From: Streptosporangiaceae bacterium | GTDB taxonomy: Bacteria > Actinomycetota > Actinomycetes > Streptosporangiales > Streptosporangiaceae | Reading direction: 5' to 3' | DNA: 17,705 nt | Assembly (NCBI GenBank): GCA_030039095.1 | Contig: JASHQP010000092.1 | Span: 1 to 17,705, forward strand | Part shown: piece after piece, positions 6,168 to 15,440 of the stretch | Layout of the letters: each line of letters starts with the position of its first letter | Numbering within the stretch: position 1 is the first letter of the stretch | The notes under the pieces: generated by a model | The model's input: only the letters and a program-made list of their open reading frames with translations | Told to the model about the DNA's origin: nothing | Databases searched by the model: none | Program-made: the position numbers and the translations under genes

Positions 6168-7898
6168 ATGCGCTGGTCACAGCTCCACATTCCAACTCTG
6201 CGCGAGGATCCCGCCGACGCCGACGCGGCGAGCCACCGGCTGCTGCTGCGCGCCGGGTTCATCCGCCAGTTCATGGCCGGTCACTACAGCATGCTCCCGT
6301 TCGGCCTGCGGGTGCGGGCCAAGGTCATCGACGTGATCCGGGAGGAGATGACCCGGATCGGGGCCCAGGAGTTCCTGCTGCCGAGCATGCAGCCTGCCCA
6401 GCTGTGGGAAAAGAGCGGCCGGCTGGCGGTCATGGGTGAGGAGATGTTCCGGCTCACCGACCGCAAGGGCGCGGAGCTCGTGCTGGCCATGACGAACGAG
6501 GAGGCCATGACGACGCTCGCCACCGAGCTTTCGTCGTACCGGCAGCTGCCGCAGTCCTGGTACCACTTCCAGACCAAGTTCCGCGACGAGCCGAGGCCGA
6601 GGAGCGGCCTGATCCGGGTACGCGAGTTCACGATGAAGGACTCCTACAGCTTTGACGCCGACGAGGCCGGGCTCGACGCCTCGTTCGAGGCGCACCGCGG
6701 TGCTTACCAGCGGATCTTCGCCAGGCTGGGCATCCCGGCGATTCCCGTGGAGGCGTCCAGCGGGAACATGGGCGGCAGCGACTCGGTCGAGTTCATGTGC
6801 CCGTCGGACGCGGGCGAGGATCTGGTCGCGTACTGCCCCAGCTGCGACTACGCGGCCAACCTGGAGAAGGCGACCTCGGCGCTGCCGCCCGTCGAGGACG
6901 CGGCCGGGCCTGCCGCGCCCGAGCGTCTGGCCACCCCGGGCGTGCGCACGATCGATGACCTGGCTACGCGGCACGGCAAGCCGGCCGGCCGGCAGATCAA
7001 GACGCTCGTGTACATGATCGACGGGCAGCCCACGCTGGTGCTGCTGCGCGGTGATCACCCACTGGCCGAGCAGAAGCTCTTCGACGGCACCGGCGCGACG
7101 GACATCAGGCCCGCGCATCCGGACGAGATCCGCGAGGCGCTGGGGGCGTCGCCGGGCAGCCTCGGCGCGGTGGGCGTCACCCACCTGCCGGTCATCGCCG
7201 ACCTGGCGTTGCAGGGCAGGCGCGACATGACCACCGGAGCCAACGCCGACGACGTGCACCTGACCGGCGTGGACGTGGCTCGTGACATCACGGTGGGGCG
7301 CTGGATCGACCTGCGCGAGGTCCGGGCCGGCGAGCCATGCCCGCGGTGCGGCACGCCGCTCGAGGTCATCCGGGCCATCGAGATCGGGCACATCTTCAAG
7401 CTCGGCCGCAAGTACACCGACACGTTCGGCATCTCCGTGCTCGGCCCGGACGGGTCGGGCATCACGCCGGTCATGGGGTGCTACGGCATCGGGGTGGAAC
7501 GGGCGATGGCGGCGGTTGCCGAGGTGCACCACGACGACAAGGGCCTTGTCTGGCCGGTGGCGGTCGCGCCCGCCGAGGTGGACGTGGTCGTGCTGACGCC
7601 GAAGGACACGGCGACCAGGGAAGCGGCCGAGACGCTCTACGCCGAGTTGCGGTCCGTCGGTGTGGAGACGGTGATCGACGACCGGAATGAGCGCCCCGGC
7701 GTGAAGTACCGGGACGCCGAGCTGACCGGGATACCGTGCCGGCTCGGCGTGGGCAGCCGCGACCTAGCAGAGGGAATGGCCGAGTTCGCGGTCCGGGCGA
7801 CCGGGGAGAAGCAGCGGGTGCCGGTGGCCGAGGCCGTCAGGCACGTGCAGCGGTACCTGTCCGGCCAGCGCGCCGCCGAAGCTTCAGCCGACCTCTGA
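6168..7898 (+). CDS. proS: Prolyl-tRNA synthetase, bacterial type with editing (INS) domain
   Basis: The 576-aa enzyme charges tRNA-Pro with proline in the cytosol. Class II motifs are visible: motif 2 TKFRDEPRPRSGLIRVREF (136-154), the GNMGGSDSVEF block (199-209) and motif 3 GCYGIGVERAM (437-447). The YbaK-like INS editing domain lies at about 255-385, with K278 in GRQIKTLVY and H364 in DDVHLTG matching residues known to matter for Ala-tRNA-Pro hydrolysis. The anticodon-binding domain fills about 470-565. I prefer ATG 6168, beginning MRWSQLHIPTLREDP, over the in-frame TTG at 6159, which lies too close to GGGGG. It reads TNEEAM where most enzymes have THEE, and ELSSYRQLPQSWYHFQTKFR differs from the usual Streptomyces form. 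It may be a second or transferred copy. The 3' neighbour is convergent. Confidence 0.95.
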   Translation: MRWSQLHIPTLREDPADADAASHRLLLRAGFIRQFMAGHYSMLPFGLRVRAKVIDVIREEMTRIGAQEFLLPSMQPAQLWEKSGRLAVMGEEMFRLTDRKGAELVLAMTNEEAMTTLATELSSYRQLPQSWYHFQTKFRDEPRPRSGLIRVREFTMKDSYSFDADEAGLDASFEAHRGAYQRIFARLGIPAIPVEASSGNMGGSDSVEFMCPSDAGEDLVAYCPSCDYAANLEKATSALPPVEDAAGPAAPERLATPGVRTIDDLATRHGKPAGRQIKTLVYMIDGQPTLVLLRGDHPLAEQKLFDGTGATDIRPAHPDEIREALGASPGSLGAVGVTHLPVIADLALQGRRDMTTGANADDVHLTGVDVARDITVGRWIDLREVRAGEPCPRCGTPLEVIRAIEIGHIFKLGRKYTDTFGISVLGPDGSGITPVMGCYGIGVERAMAAVAEVHHDDKGLVWPVAVAPAEVDVVVLTPKDTATREAAETLYAELRSVGVETVIDDRNERPGVKYRDAELTGIPCRLGVGSRDLAEGMAEFAVRATGEKQRVPVAEAVRHVQRYLSGQRAAEASADL

Positions 7899-8178
7899 CC
7901 TGGGCGGCTCGCGGTCTGCCCGGCCGGGGCTGGGCATCGGTGTCAGCGAGAGCCGGCAGTGCGAAAGGGCCGGTCACAACGCGCTCGTTGTGGCTCGCCA
8001 GTGCGCTCCAGTCCTGGCTCTTGCTGGGCATCCGAACCCTCCCGCGTGTCTCGCATCTTGTCGCGACGCCTGTGGCAGCGCGTATGCCCTGCCGCCATAT
8101 AAGACACGTCTGGGGTACCCATTCGGCCACGTCTCAGCGGTAACGAATGCATAACATCTTTTCCGGACCGCTGGCGAA
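7899..8178. other. Intergenic region between convergent genes
   Basis: I find no convincing gene here. One small hairpin, CACAACG / CGTTGTG with a 4-nt loop at 7975-7992, lies 77 nt after the proS stop and may help end transcription. The stretch from about 8090 to 8165 is richer in A+T than its surroundings (ATATAAGACACG, GCATAACATCTTTTCC) but shows no promoter leading to a gene in either direction. Short open frames on the minus strand overlap the proS end and have arginine-rich, shadow-like composition. Confidence 0.6.
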
Positions 8179-8215
8179 CCGGCGCAAACCTGGTCCGAAC
8201 CCTTGTTTGCGCCGG
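8179..8215. terminator. Bidirectional hairpin terminator
   Basis: A perfect 11-bp inverted repeat, CCGGCGCAAAC (8179-8189) and GTTTGCGCCGG (8205-8215), encloses a 15-nt loop. It abuts the stop codon of the aminotransferase gene on the minus strand and faces the oncoming proS transcript, so it can serve both. It lacks a T-run on either side. Confidence 0.65.
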
Positions 8216-8216
8216 G

Positions 8217-9608
8217 TCAGAGGCGGGACCACGCCTGCGTCAGCACGCTGCGCAGGATCTGCTCCATCTCGTCGAAGTGCTCCTGGGTGCAGGTCAGCGG
8301 CGGGGAGAGCTGGATGACCGGGTCGCCGCGGTCGTCGGCGCGGCAGATCAGTCCCGCGTCGAACAGTGCGTGGGACAGGAAGCCGCGCAGCAGCCGCTCG
8401 GACTCCTCGTCGTCGAACGTCTCGCGCGTGGCCTTGTCCTTGACCAGCTCGATCCCGTAGAAGTAGCCGTCGCCGCGCACGTCGCCGACGATGGGCAGGT
8501 CGAGCAGCTTCTCGAGCGTGGCCCGGAACCCGGCCTCGTTCGCCCTGACGTTGCCGAGCAGGTCCTCCTTCTCGAACACGTCCAGGTTCGCCAGGGCGAC
8601 CGCGCAGGAGACCGGGTGCCCGGCGAACGTGACCCCGTGCAGGAAGGTGGCGGTGCCCTCGGCGAACGGCTCCATCAGCCGGTCGCTGGCCAGCATCCCG
8701 CCGAGCGGGGAGTATCCGGACGTGACTCCCTTGGCGAACGTGATCACGTCCGGCTGGTAGCCGTACCGCTCGGAGCCGAAGTAGTAGCCGAGCCGGCCGA
8801 ACGCGCAGATGACTTCGTCGGAGACCAGCAGCACGCCGTAGCGGTCGCAGATCTCGCGCACGCGCTGGAAGTACCCGGGCGGCGGCGGGAAGCAGCCGCC
8901 GGAGTTCTGCACGGGCTCGAGGAACACCGCCGCAACCGACTCCGGGCCCTCGCGCACGATCGCCCGCTCGATTTCGTCGGCGGCCCAGACGCCGAACGCG
9001 GTCAGGTCGCCGGCCACGAACTCGGGCGCCCGGTAGAAGTTGGTGTTGGGAACCCGGACACCGCCGGGTGGCAGCGGCTCGAACGGCTCCTTGATCGCGG
9101 GCAGGCCGGTGATGGCCAGCGCGCCCATCGAGGTGCCGTGGTACGCGATGTAACGGCTGATCACCTTGTAGCGGCCCGGCTGGCCGACAGCCTTGAAGTA
9201 CTGCTTGGCCAGCTTCCACGCGGACTCCACGGCCTCGGAGCCGCTGGTGGTGAACCACACCCGGTTCAGGTCACCGGGGGCGAGGCCGGCGAGCCGCTCG
9301 CCGAGCTCGATCGCGCGGGGGTTCGCGTAAGACCACAGCGGGAAGTAGGCGAGCTCGCCGGCCTGGCGGGCCGCGGCCTCCGCGACGTCCTTGCGCCCGT
9401 GCCCGATCTGGCTGACGAACAGGCCGGCGAGCCCGTCCAGGTAGCGCTTGCCATGCTGGTCGTAGACGTACTGGCCCTCGCCGCGGACGATCACCGGCAC
9501 GTCGCTGTCGGCGTACGAGCTCATGCGCGTGAAGTGCAGCCACAGGTTGCGCTTGGCCGCTTCCTGCTGCGCGGCGTCGTCGAAGGCGGGTGAAGAAGGA
9601 TTCGTCAT
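8217..9608 (-). CDS. Class III omega-aminotransferase (PLP-dependent)
   Basis: The 463-aa product is a fold-type I, class III aminotransferase, which moves the terminal amino group of an amine or omega-amino acid to pyruvate or 2-oxoglutarate. ATG 9608 is chosen because GGGGGA lies just upstream and the codon overlaps the stop of the Lrp gene (ATGA). Motifs are LDGLAGLFVSQIGHGR (57-72), TSGSEAVESAWKLA (121-134), YHGTSMGAL (156-164), FLEPVQNSGG (229-238), SDEVICAFGR (263-272, D264 binding the pyridine N) and the PLP lysine K293 in TFAKGVTSGYSPLGG. HGVTFAGHPV (324-333) is the phosphate-binding loop. The overall pattern resembles beta-alanine/pyruvate and putrescine-type enzymes. The neighbouring Lrp gene and the wreck of an amine oxidase favour polyamine or omega-amino acid breakdown, which is inference. 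Confidence 0.93.
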   Translation of the reverse strand: MTNPSSPAFDDAAQQEAAKRNLWLHFTRMSSYADSDVPVIVRGEGQYVYDQHGKRYLDGLAGLFVSQIGHGRKDVAEAAARQAGELAYFPLWSYANPRAIELGERLAGLAPGDLNRVWFTTSGSEAVESAWKLAKQYFKAVGQPGRYKVISRYIAYHGTSMGALAITGLPAIKEPFEPLPPGGVRVPNTNFYRAPEFVAGDLTAFGVWAADEIERAIVREGPESVAAVFLEPVQNSGGCFPPPPGYFQRVREICDRYGVLLVSDEVICAFGRLGYYFGSERYGYQPDVITFAKGVTSGYSPLGGMLASDRLMEPFAEGTATFLHGVTFAGHPVSCAVALANLDVFEKEDLLGNVRANEAGFRATLEKLLDLPIVGDVRGDGYFYGIELVKDKATRETFDDEESERLLRGFLSHALFDAGLICRADDRGDPVIQLSPPLTCTQEHFDEMEQILRSVLTQAWSRL

Positions 9609-10144
9609 CTGGTCCCCCAGGAGTACGTCTGCTTGCGCAGCTTCAGGTACACGAAGGTCTCGGTCGCGGTCACGCACGGGATCGTGCGCACCCGGCCGAG
9701 GATCTCGAGCAGTTGGTCGTCGTCCTCGCAGACGACTTCGATGAGCAGGTCGAACGATCCAGCGGTGATCACCACGTAGTCGATCTCGGGCATGACAGCA
9801 AGCTGGTCGGCGATCTGCTCCAGCTCACCGCTGCAGCGGATCCCGATCATGGTCTGGCGGCGGAATCCCAGCGTCAGCGGGTCGGTGACCGCCACGATCT
9901 GCATCGCCCCTGCGTCGATCAGCCGCTGCACCCGCTGGCGCACCGCGGCCTCGGACAGCCCGACTGCCTGGCCGATCGACGCGTACGAGCGCCGGCCGTC
10001 CTGCTGCAGCTGCTCGATGATCTCCTTGGAGATGTCGTCAAGGAGGACGCGGACCGGAGCGCTCCCATTGCCGCGGCGCGGTCCGGCAGCGTCACTGCGC
10101 CGTCGGTTGCCCGGGGCCAGGGGCGTCCCCGGCATCTGCGCCAT
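9605..10144 (-). CDS. Lrp/AsnC-family transcriptional regulator
   Basis: A 179-aa DNA-binding regulator. After a 30-residue basic, proline-rich N-terminal extension come the AsnC-type helix-turn-helix (about 35-85: LDDISKEIIEQLQQDGRRSY, then IGQAVGLSEAAVRQRVQRL) and the ligand-binding RAM domain (about 97-170), with the characteristic AGSFDLLIEVVCEDDDQLLE block (128-147). ATG 10144 follows GGAGGGAG by 7-8 nt, so I prefer it to the GTG further upstream, which would add residues with no ribosome-binding site and would overlap the -35 box. It overlaps the aminotransferase gene by 4 nt, so it is very likely an autoregulated local controller of that gene and formerly of the divergent oxidoreductase. 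The effector is probably an amino acid or amine. Confidence 0.92.
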   Translation of the reverse strand: MAQMPGTPLAPGNRRRSDAAGPRRGNGSAPVRVLLDDISKEIIEQLQQDGRRSYASIGQAVGLSEAAVRQRVQRLIDAGAMQIVAVTDPLTLGFRRQTMIGIRCSGELEQIADQLAVMPEIDYVVITAGSFDLLIEVVCEDDDQLLEILGRVRTIPCVTATETFVYLKLRKQTYSWGTR

Positions 10145-10167
10145 GCGTTTGCTCCCTCCGCATGGCA

Positions 10168-10195
10168 ATACTGCCACGTTCGTGCCCACTGTCAA
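10168..10195 (-). promoter_or_regulatory. Promoter of the Lrp-aminotransferase operon
   Basis: On the minus strand a consensus TTGACA (10195-10190) is followed after 16 bp by CAGTAT (10173-10168), which keeps the key A and T of a -10 box. The inferred start near 10161 gives a short leader containing the GGAGGGAG ribosome-binding site. Confidence 0.5.
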
Positions 10196-10211
10196 CTGAT
10201 TCCGCAGAAGC

Positions 10212-10240
10212 GCGTTACTTTAGCTACTAATTCACTTGTG
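10212..10240. promoter_or_regulatory. A+T-rich patch, candidate Lrp operator/divergent promoter
   Basis: The stretch GTTACTTTAGCTACTAATTC and the bases after it are strikingly A+T-rich in this G+C-rich intergenic region. They sit upstream of both the Lrp promoter and the oxidoreductase. Lrp/AsnC proteins commonly bind such sequences in the intergenic region beside their own gene. No exact dyad was identified. Confidence 0.3.
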
Positions 10241-10287
10241 AGGCTGTGCTGGGTCATGCGGGCCGCGCGCGGCAGGAGGGCGTGACC

Positions 10288-11159
10288 GTGCGCAGAAACG
10301 GACACCGGAGCGGACGCTCCGGCCCCGCCGCCGCGGCGACCGGATGGGCGGACACCGCGCTCGCGGACTGCAAGCCGGCGCCGTACTGGCTGGATCAGCC
10401 GGCCGCGCCCCCCGCGGCGCCGCGGCTGACCGGCGGAACGGGAGCCCGGCTGGCGGTGATCGGGGGCGGGTTCACCGGCCTGTGGACCGCGCTGATGGCC
10501 GTCGAGCGCGACCCGTCCGCGGATGTCGTGCTGCTGGAGGCACGCCGCGTGGGCTGGGCCGCGTCCGGGCGCAACGGCGGCTTCTGCTCGGCCAGCCTCA
10601 CGCACGGGACCGGCAGGGGCTCGCCGACTCGGGCAACCAGTTCCACTACTACCGGCTCACCAGCGACAACCGGATCCTGTGGGGCGGCTACGACGCCGTG
10701 TACTACAACGGCGGCCGGATCACCGCGGCTCGGGACCAGCGCCCCGAGACCTTCGCCAGGCTCGCTGCCGATTTTTTCGGCACGTTCCCGCAGCTGTCCG
10801 GCGAGGTCCGGTTCACGCACGCCTGGGGCGGCGTGATCGACACCTGCAGCCGGTTCTGCGCGTTCTACGGAACCGCGTACGGCGGGCGGCTCGCCTACGC
10901 GGCCGGGTACACCGGCATGGGCGTGGGCGCGAGCCGGTTCGGCGCGAACGTGATCCTCGACCTGCTGAGCGGGGAGCAGACGGAGCGCACGGCGCTGTCG
11001 ATGGTGCGCGCCAAGCCGCTGCCCTTCCCGCCGGAACCGGTCAGGTCGGCCGTCATCCAGCTGACGCGGGCATCGCTGGCCAGGGCCGATGGCAACGGCG
11101 GCCGGCGTGACGTCTGGCTGCGCGTGCTGGACCGGCTCGGACTCGGTTTCGACTCCTGA
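10288..11159 (+). pseudogene. FAD-dependent amine oxidoreductase (DAO family), disrupted by internal deletion and frame change
   Basis: The N-terminal part (GTG 10288, with AGGAGG 8 nt upstream) encodes an FAD-binding start: RLAVIGGGFTGLWTALMAVE (54-73), VVLLEARRVGWAASGRNGGF (80-99) and SASLTHG. At about 10606-10611 the similarity jumps to a different frame. That frame then encodes the C-terminal third of the same kind of protein: RQGLADSGNQFHYYRLT, ILWGGYDAVYYNGGRI, THAWGGVIDTCSRFCAFYGT and AGYTGMGVGASRFGANVILD, to TGA 11157-11159. About 170-190 residues of a normal 460-480-residue enzyme (the substrate-domain middle) are missing, and the two halves are out of frame, so no functional enzyme is expected. 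Relatives resemble gamma-glutamylputrescine oxidase and other amine/glycine oxidases. An assembly error is possible. Confidence 0.85.
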
Positions 11160-11165
11160 CTACCT

Positions 11166-11179
11166 GCGGAGGGCTCCGC
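11166..11179 (+). terminator. Hairpin just after the oxidoreductase pseudogene
   Basis: GCGGAG / CTCCGC flank two bases, 6 nt after the stop codon. It shares the sequence CCTGCGGAGG with the stronger hairpin at 11235. It is probably the original terminator of the gene. Confidence 0.35.
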
Positions 11180-11234
11180 CCCCCGCATTCCCCCCAGAAC
11201 CGGCACCTGCTGAGGTCAGGTCAAATGCCTTCAG

Positions 11235-11259
11235 CCTGCGGAGGCTGCGCCTCCGCAGG
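11235..11259. terminator. Strong perfect hairpin
   Basis: An 11-bp perfect stem, CCTGCGGAGGC / GCCTCCGCAGG, closes on a TGC loop. It lies 75 nt beyond the pseudogene. It may act as a second terminator, or be a small dispersed palindromic repeat, since its left arm also occurs at 11163-11172. Confidence 0.45.
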
Positions 11260-11643
11260 TGACCTGCGCTGGATCGGTGGTGACCTGGTCCCGGCCGGCG
11301 ACCTGCGACAGGGGCCGTCCGCAACATGGCAGCAGCAGGTCGTCCGGGGACGGGCTGCGGTGCGTGACTCCAGGGGCCGATCCGGCGCGATGGCGGGCCT
11401 TGTACGCCTTGGAGGAGGAGCCGCCAGGAGCACCGCTTTGGCCAGTCCTGAGCGCTTTCATATCCCCTGGGGATGAAACATCCTGTTCATTACTATTTTT
11501 CCGTACATACGAACGTCTGCGGGGTATGCGGGGTCCCATGGCTGGATGATAGAGACGAGCATTGCGTATTACCAGTACCCACGGAGAACGTGCTGCTCGG
11601 AAGGGCTGGCGGCCTGGCGGGATGGGGCATTATCGCCAATTCG
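11260..11643. other. Gene-free stretch with A+T-rich island
   Basis: No credible gene was found. From about 11258 to 11305, GGTGACCTG occurs twice and GGCGACCTG once, at spacings of 21 and 18 nt, perhaps the remains of coding repeats. From about 11450 to 11640 the base composition drops well below the window average (for example TTCATTACTATTTTTCC). A 63-codon open frame here (11473-11664) has codons unlike those of the neighbouring genes and no spaced ribosome-binding site. The stretch probably holds upstream regulatory DNA of the GntR operon or a remnant of foreign DNA. Confidence 0.45.
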
Positions 11644-11666
11644 TATATGAGATACCATACATGAGG
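11630..11666 (+). promoter_or_regulatory. Promoter and GntR-type operator of the sugar-acid operon
   Basis: TTATCG (11630-11635), a 17-bp spacer and TACCAT (11653-11658) form a reasonable promoter, with a start near 11665. Lying over the spacer and -10 box is the dyad GTAT-ATGAG-ATAC (11643-11655), containing TATATGAGATA (11644-11654). The same 11-mer is found in the palindrome before the GH28 gene. Its position fits autorepression by the GntR protein encoded directly downstream. Confidence 0.55.
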
Positions 11667-11703
11667 GTGCCGTGACGCGGGACTGGGCGGCCGAGCGGGA
11701 GGA

Positions 11704-12408
11704 ATGCTACAAACGGTCATGGACAGCATCGTTGCTCCGTCGGGCGGGGCATTCCTGAGCGGCTCGGTCGGCGCGATCCCGCTGCGCACGGCGGCCGTGC
11801 TCGAGGCGATCAAGCGCGCGATCCTCGCCGGGGAACTCCGGCCGGGCCAGAGCCTGGTCGAGGCGGAACTCGCGCAGCAACTCGGCGTTTCCAAGACGCC
11901 CGTGCGGGAAGCGCTGAAGACCCTCGCCGGCGCCGGGCTGGTGACGATGAGCCCGTATCGCGGCGCGGCCGTGCGGGTGATCGATGCCGAGATGGCGCAC
12001 GCCATCTACGACATGCGGCTGCTGCTCGAGCCCGAGGCCGTGCGCCGCGCCGCCGCGCGCGGCGGCGACTGGGAAGCCGCGAGGCGGGCGCTGGACCGCG
12101 CGGACGCGGCGTCCGACGAGGCCGAGCGCAGCCTGGCCAACCGCGAGTTCCACCGCGGCCTGTACCGGGAGTGCGGGAACCCGCTGCTGGTCGCGGCCCT
12201 CGACGACCTGCGGGACCAGACGGCGCTGATCTCGGCCGCGGCCTGGCAGCAGCGGCCGTCCTGGCGGCAGGAGGCGGGCGAGCACGCCGCGATTCTCGCG
12301 GCCGCCGCTTCGGGTGACGCCGACCGGGCCGGCGAACTGCTCGCCGCGCACATCGCAAGCTTTGCGGAACGCCAGCTACCAGGAAAAGGCGATGCCCGTG
12401 AGTCTTGA
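11704..12408 (+). CDS. GntR-family regulator, FCD subfamily
   Basis: The 234-aa DNA-binding repressor-type protein has a winged helix-turn-helix at about 26-93 (LRTAAVLEAIKRAILAGELR, LVEAELAQQLGVSKTPVREA, LKTLAGAGLV) and an FCD ligand domain at about 98-222. The metal/ligand-site residues of the FCD fold are present: D103 and R105 (YDMRLLLEP), H150 (NREFHRGLY), H194 (GEHAAIL) and H216 (AAHIASF). These domains usually sense carboxylates or sugar acids. The start is uncertain: GGGAGGA almost touches ATG 11704, while ATG 11719 would be spaced about 16 nt. The domain begins after both. The 3' end overlaps the DHDPS-family gene by 17 nt. It probably controls its own operon and the GH28 gene through the shared TATATGAGATA operator. 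Confidence 0.92.
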   Translation: MLQTVMDSIVAPSGGAFLSGSVGAIPLRTAAVLEAIKRAILAGELRPGQSLVEAELAQQLGVSKTPVREALKTLAGAGLVTMSPYRGAAVRVIDAEMAHAIYDMRLLLEPEAVRRAAARGGDWEAARRALDRADAASDEAERSLANREFHRGLYRECGNPLLVAALDDLRDQTALISAAAWQQRPSWRQEAGEHAAILAAAASGDADRAGELLAAHIASFAERQLPGKGDARES

Positions 12409-13332
12409 TCAAGCCACCGCCGACCGGCTGCGCAGCGCGCTCGCCACCGTGGTCGCGATCCCGGTGACCCCGTTCGACGAGGCCGGTGACATCGACTGGG
12501 ACGCGCATGCCCGGGTGATACGGCGGCTGGTCGACGGCGGGGTCACGGTGCTGACGGCGAACGGCAACACCGGCGAGTTCTACTCGCTGGGGCAGGACGA
12601 GGCACGGCAGGCCGCCGAGTCGACGATCGAGACGGCCGCGGGCGGCGCCGAGATCATGGTCGGCGTCGGCCTCGGCGTCGCCTCCGCGGTCAGCGCGGCC
12701 CGGCACGCTGCCGCCGCGGGGGCGAGCATGGTGATGATCCACCAGCCGGTGCACCCCTACGTGTCGGGGGAGGGCTGGCTGGCCTATCACCTCCAGATCG
12801 CGCGGGCGGTCCCGGACACCGGGGTCGTGCTGTACGTCCGCGACACCCGCTTCGACGGCCCGCTCATCCGCGAGCTGGGGGAGGCATGCCCCAACGTGAT
12901 CGGCGTCAAGTATGGGGTGCGCGACCCGGTCAGCTTCGCCGCCGCGGCGAGAGACGCGGGCCAGGGGCGGTTCACCTGGCTGGCCGGCCTCGCGGAGCTC
13001 ACCGCGCCGGGGCTGTGGCCGGCCGGGGCAACGGGCTTCACCTCGGGGCTGGTCAACGTGGCCCCGGCGATCCCGGCCGCGATGCTGGACGCGCTGCGCC
13101 GCGGCGATACAGCTGCGGCGATGACGATCTGGGATGCGATCAGGCCGTTCGAGGAACTGCGCGGCGCCGACTCGTCGGCGGACAACGTCAGCGTCGTCAA
13201 GGAGGCGCTGGCCCAGATCGGCGTGTGCGGCAGGGCGGTCCGGCCGCCCAGCAGGCTACTGGGTGATTCGGCCCGCGCCCGGGTGGCGGAGATCATCGCG
13301 TCGTGGAACGTGCAGCTGGCGGGGGACCGGTC

Positions 13333-13336
<4 letters not shown>
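12392..13336 (+). CDS. DHDPS/NAL-family lyase or 2-keto-3-deoxy sugar-acid dehydratase
   Basis: The 314-aa class I aldolase-fold protein belongs to the dihydrodipicolinate synthase/N-acetylneuraminate lyase superfamily. Its N-terminus has AIPVTPFDEAGDIDWDAH (22-39). The substrate carboxylate loop reads GNTGEFYSL (58-66). Y148 (VVLYVRDT) and the Schiff-base lysine K173 (VIGVKYG) are in the expected places. ATG 12392 has AGGAAAAGG upstream and lies within the end of the GntR gene. Next to an IlvD/Edd dehydratase, the likely role is the second step of a non-phosphorylative route: dehydrating a 2-keto-3-deoxy-aldonate or 5-keto-4-deoxy-aldarate to 2-oxoglutarate semialdehyde (KdaD/KdgD type), or aldol cleavage instead. 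It is unlikely to be the lysine-biosynthesis enzyme, given the context. Confidence 0.88.
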
Positions 13337-15090
<1,754 letters not shown>

Positions 15091-15411
15091 ATTACCCGGG
15101 GCCGGCAACTCACCGGCGCGGACCGGCCGCAATGAGTGTCAAAGCGCCGGCGCTGCTGCTGTAGCGACAGCGGCGTGCCGGCCACACTAGTGCTTCGCTG
15201 CAATACCCATGGCATATATAACATTTGCACGATTTTCAGGGCCGGGGTGCGGGCGGTTTCGCTCACGCGTTCTGTTTTCGGCAGCCCTGCGCTTGTTTTT
15301 TGGGTCGGCCTCTAGGCCATGCGATGAGCGCGCGGTCGTCATTCCGGCTGCGACCTCGGCACGCGCGCGGCCCTCCCGCCCCGCAGGCATGTACGGGGTG
15401 CGCCGAACCCA
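15091..15411. other. Intergenic region between the sugar-acid operon and the GH28 unit
   Basis: No gene is supported. The hairpin at 15146-15182 probably ends the operon. From about 15195 to 15305 the DNA is A+T-rich for this genome (CCCATGGCATATATAACATT, a run of six T at 15296-15301 after the weak hairpin GCAG/CTGC). GGCCT-CT-AGGCC follows shortly after. Short open frames here lack ribosome-binding sites and show no protein-like composition. Confidence 0.5.
15146..15182 (+). terminator. Hairpin after the dehydratase gene
   Basis: GCCGGC (15146-15151) pairs with GCCGGC (15177-15182). The inner GCTGT/ACAGC also pairs around an AGCG loop, leaving a small internal loop. It lies 56 nt after the stop codon and is a plausible operon terminator. 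Confidence 0.45.
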
Positions 15412-15440
15412 TTGACGCGGCAGGATCCCGGCTGTAGCGT
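15412..15440 (+). promoter_or_regulatory. Sigma-70-type promoter for the GH28 gene
   Basis: TTGACG (15412-15417), a spacer of exactly 17 bp and TAGCGT (15435-15440) make the best promoter match in the window. Transcription should start near 15447, inside the palindromic operator, leaving a leader of about 217 nt before the GH28 ATG. Confidence 0.65.

Noticed and set aside
7837..8130. 97-codon minus-strand frame overlapping the proS 3' end
   Set aside because: It runs into proS coding sequence, has no ribosome-binding site that I can see, and ends in an arginine-rich shadow-like tail.
7899..8216. tRNA or other structured RNA gene
   Set aside because: Two hairpins are present but no cloverleaf, no GTTCGA-type T-loop and no CCA-end acceptor stem could be drawn.
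11258..11305. GGTGACCTG-type triplet repeat, considered as an iteron or CRISPR-like array
   Set aside because: There are only three degenerate 9-bp copies with 21- and 18-nt spacing and no array structure. The in-frame spacing suggests leftover coding sequence at best.
11473..11664. 63-codon plus-strand frame in the A+T-rich island
   Set aside because: Its codons are unlike those of the window, the GGGG before the ATG has no spacing, and its end overlaps the promoter/operator of the GntR operon.
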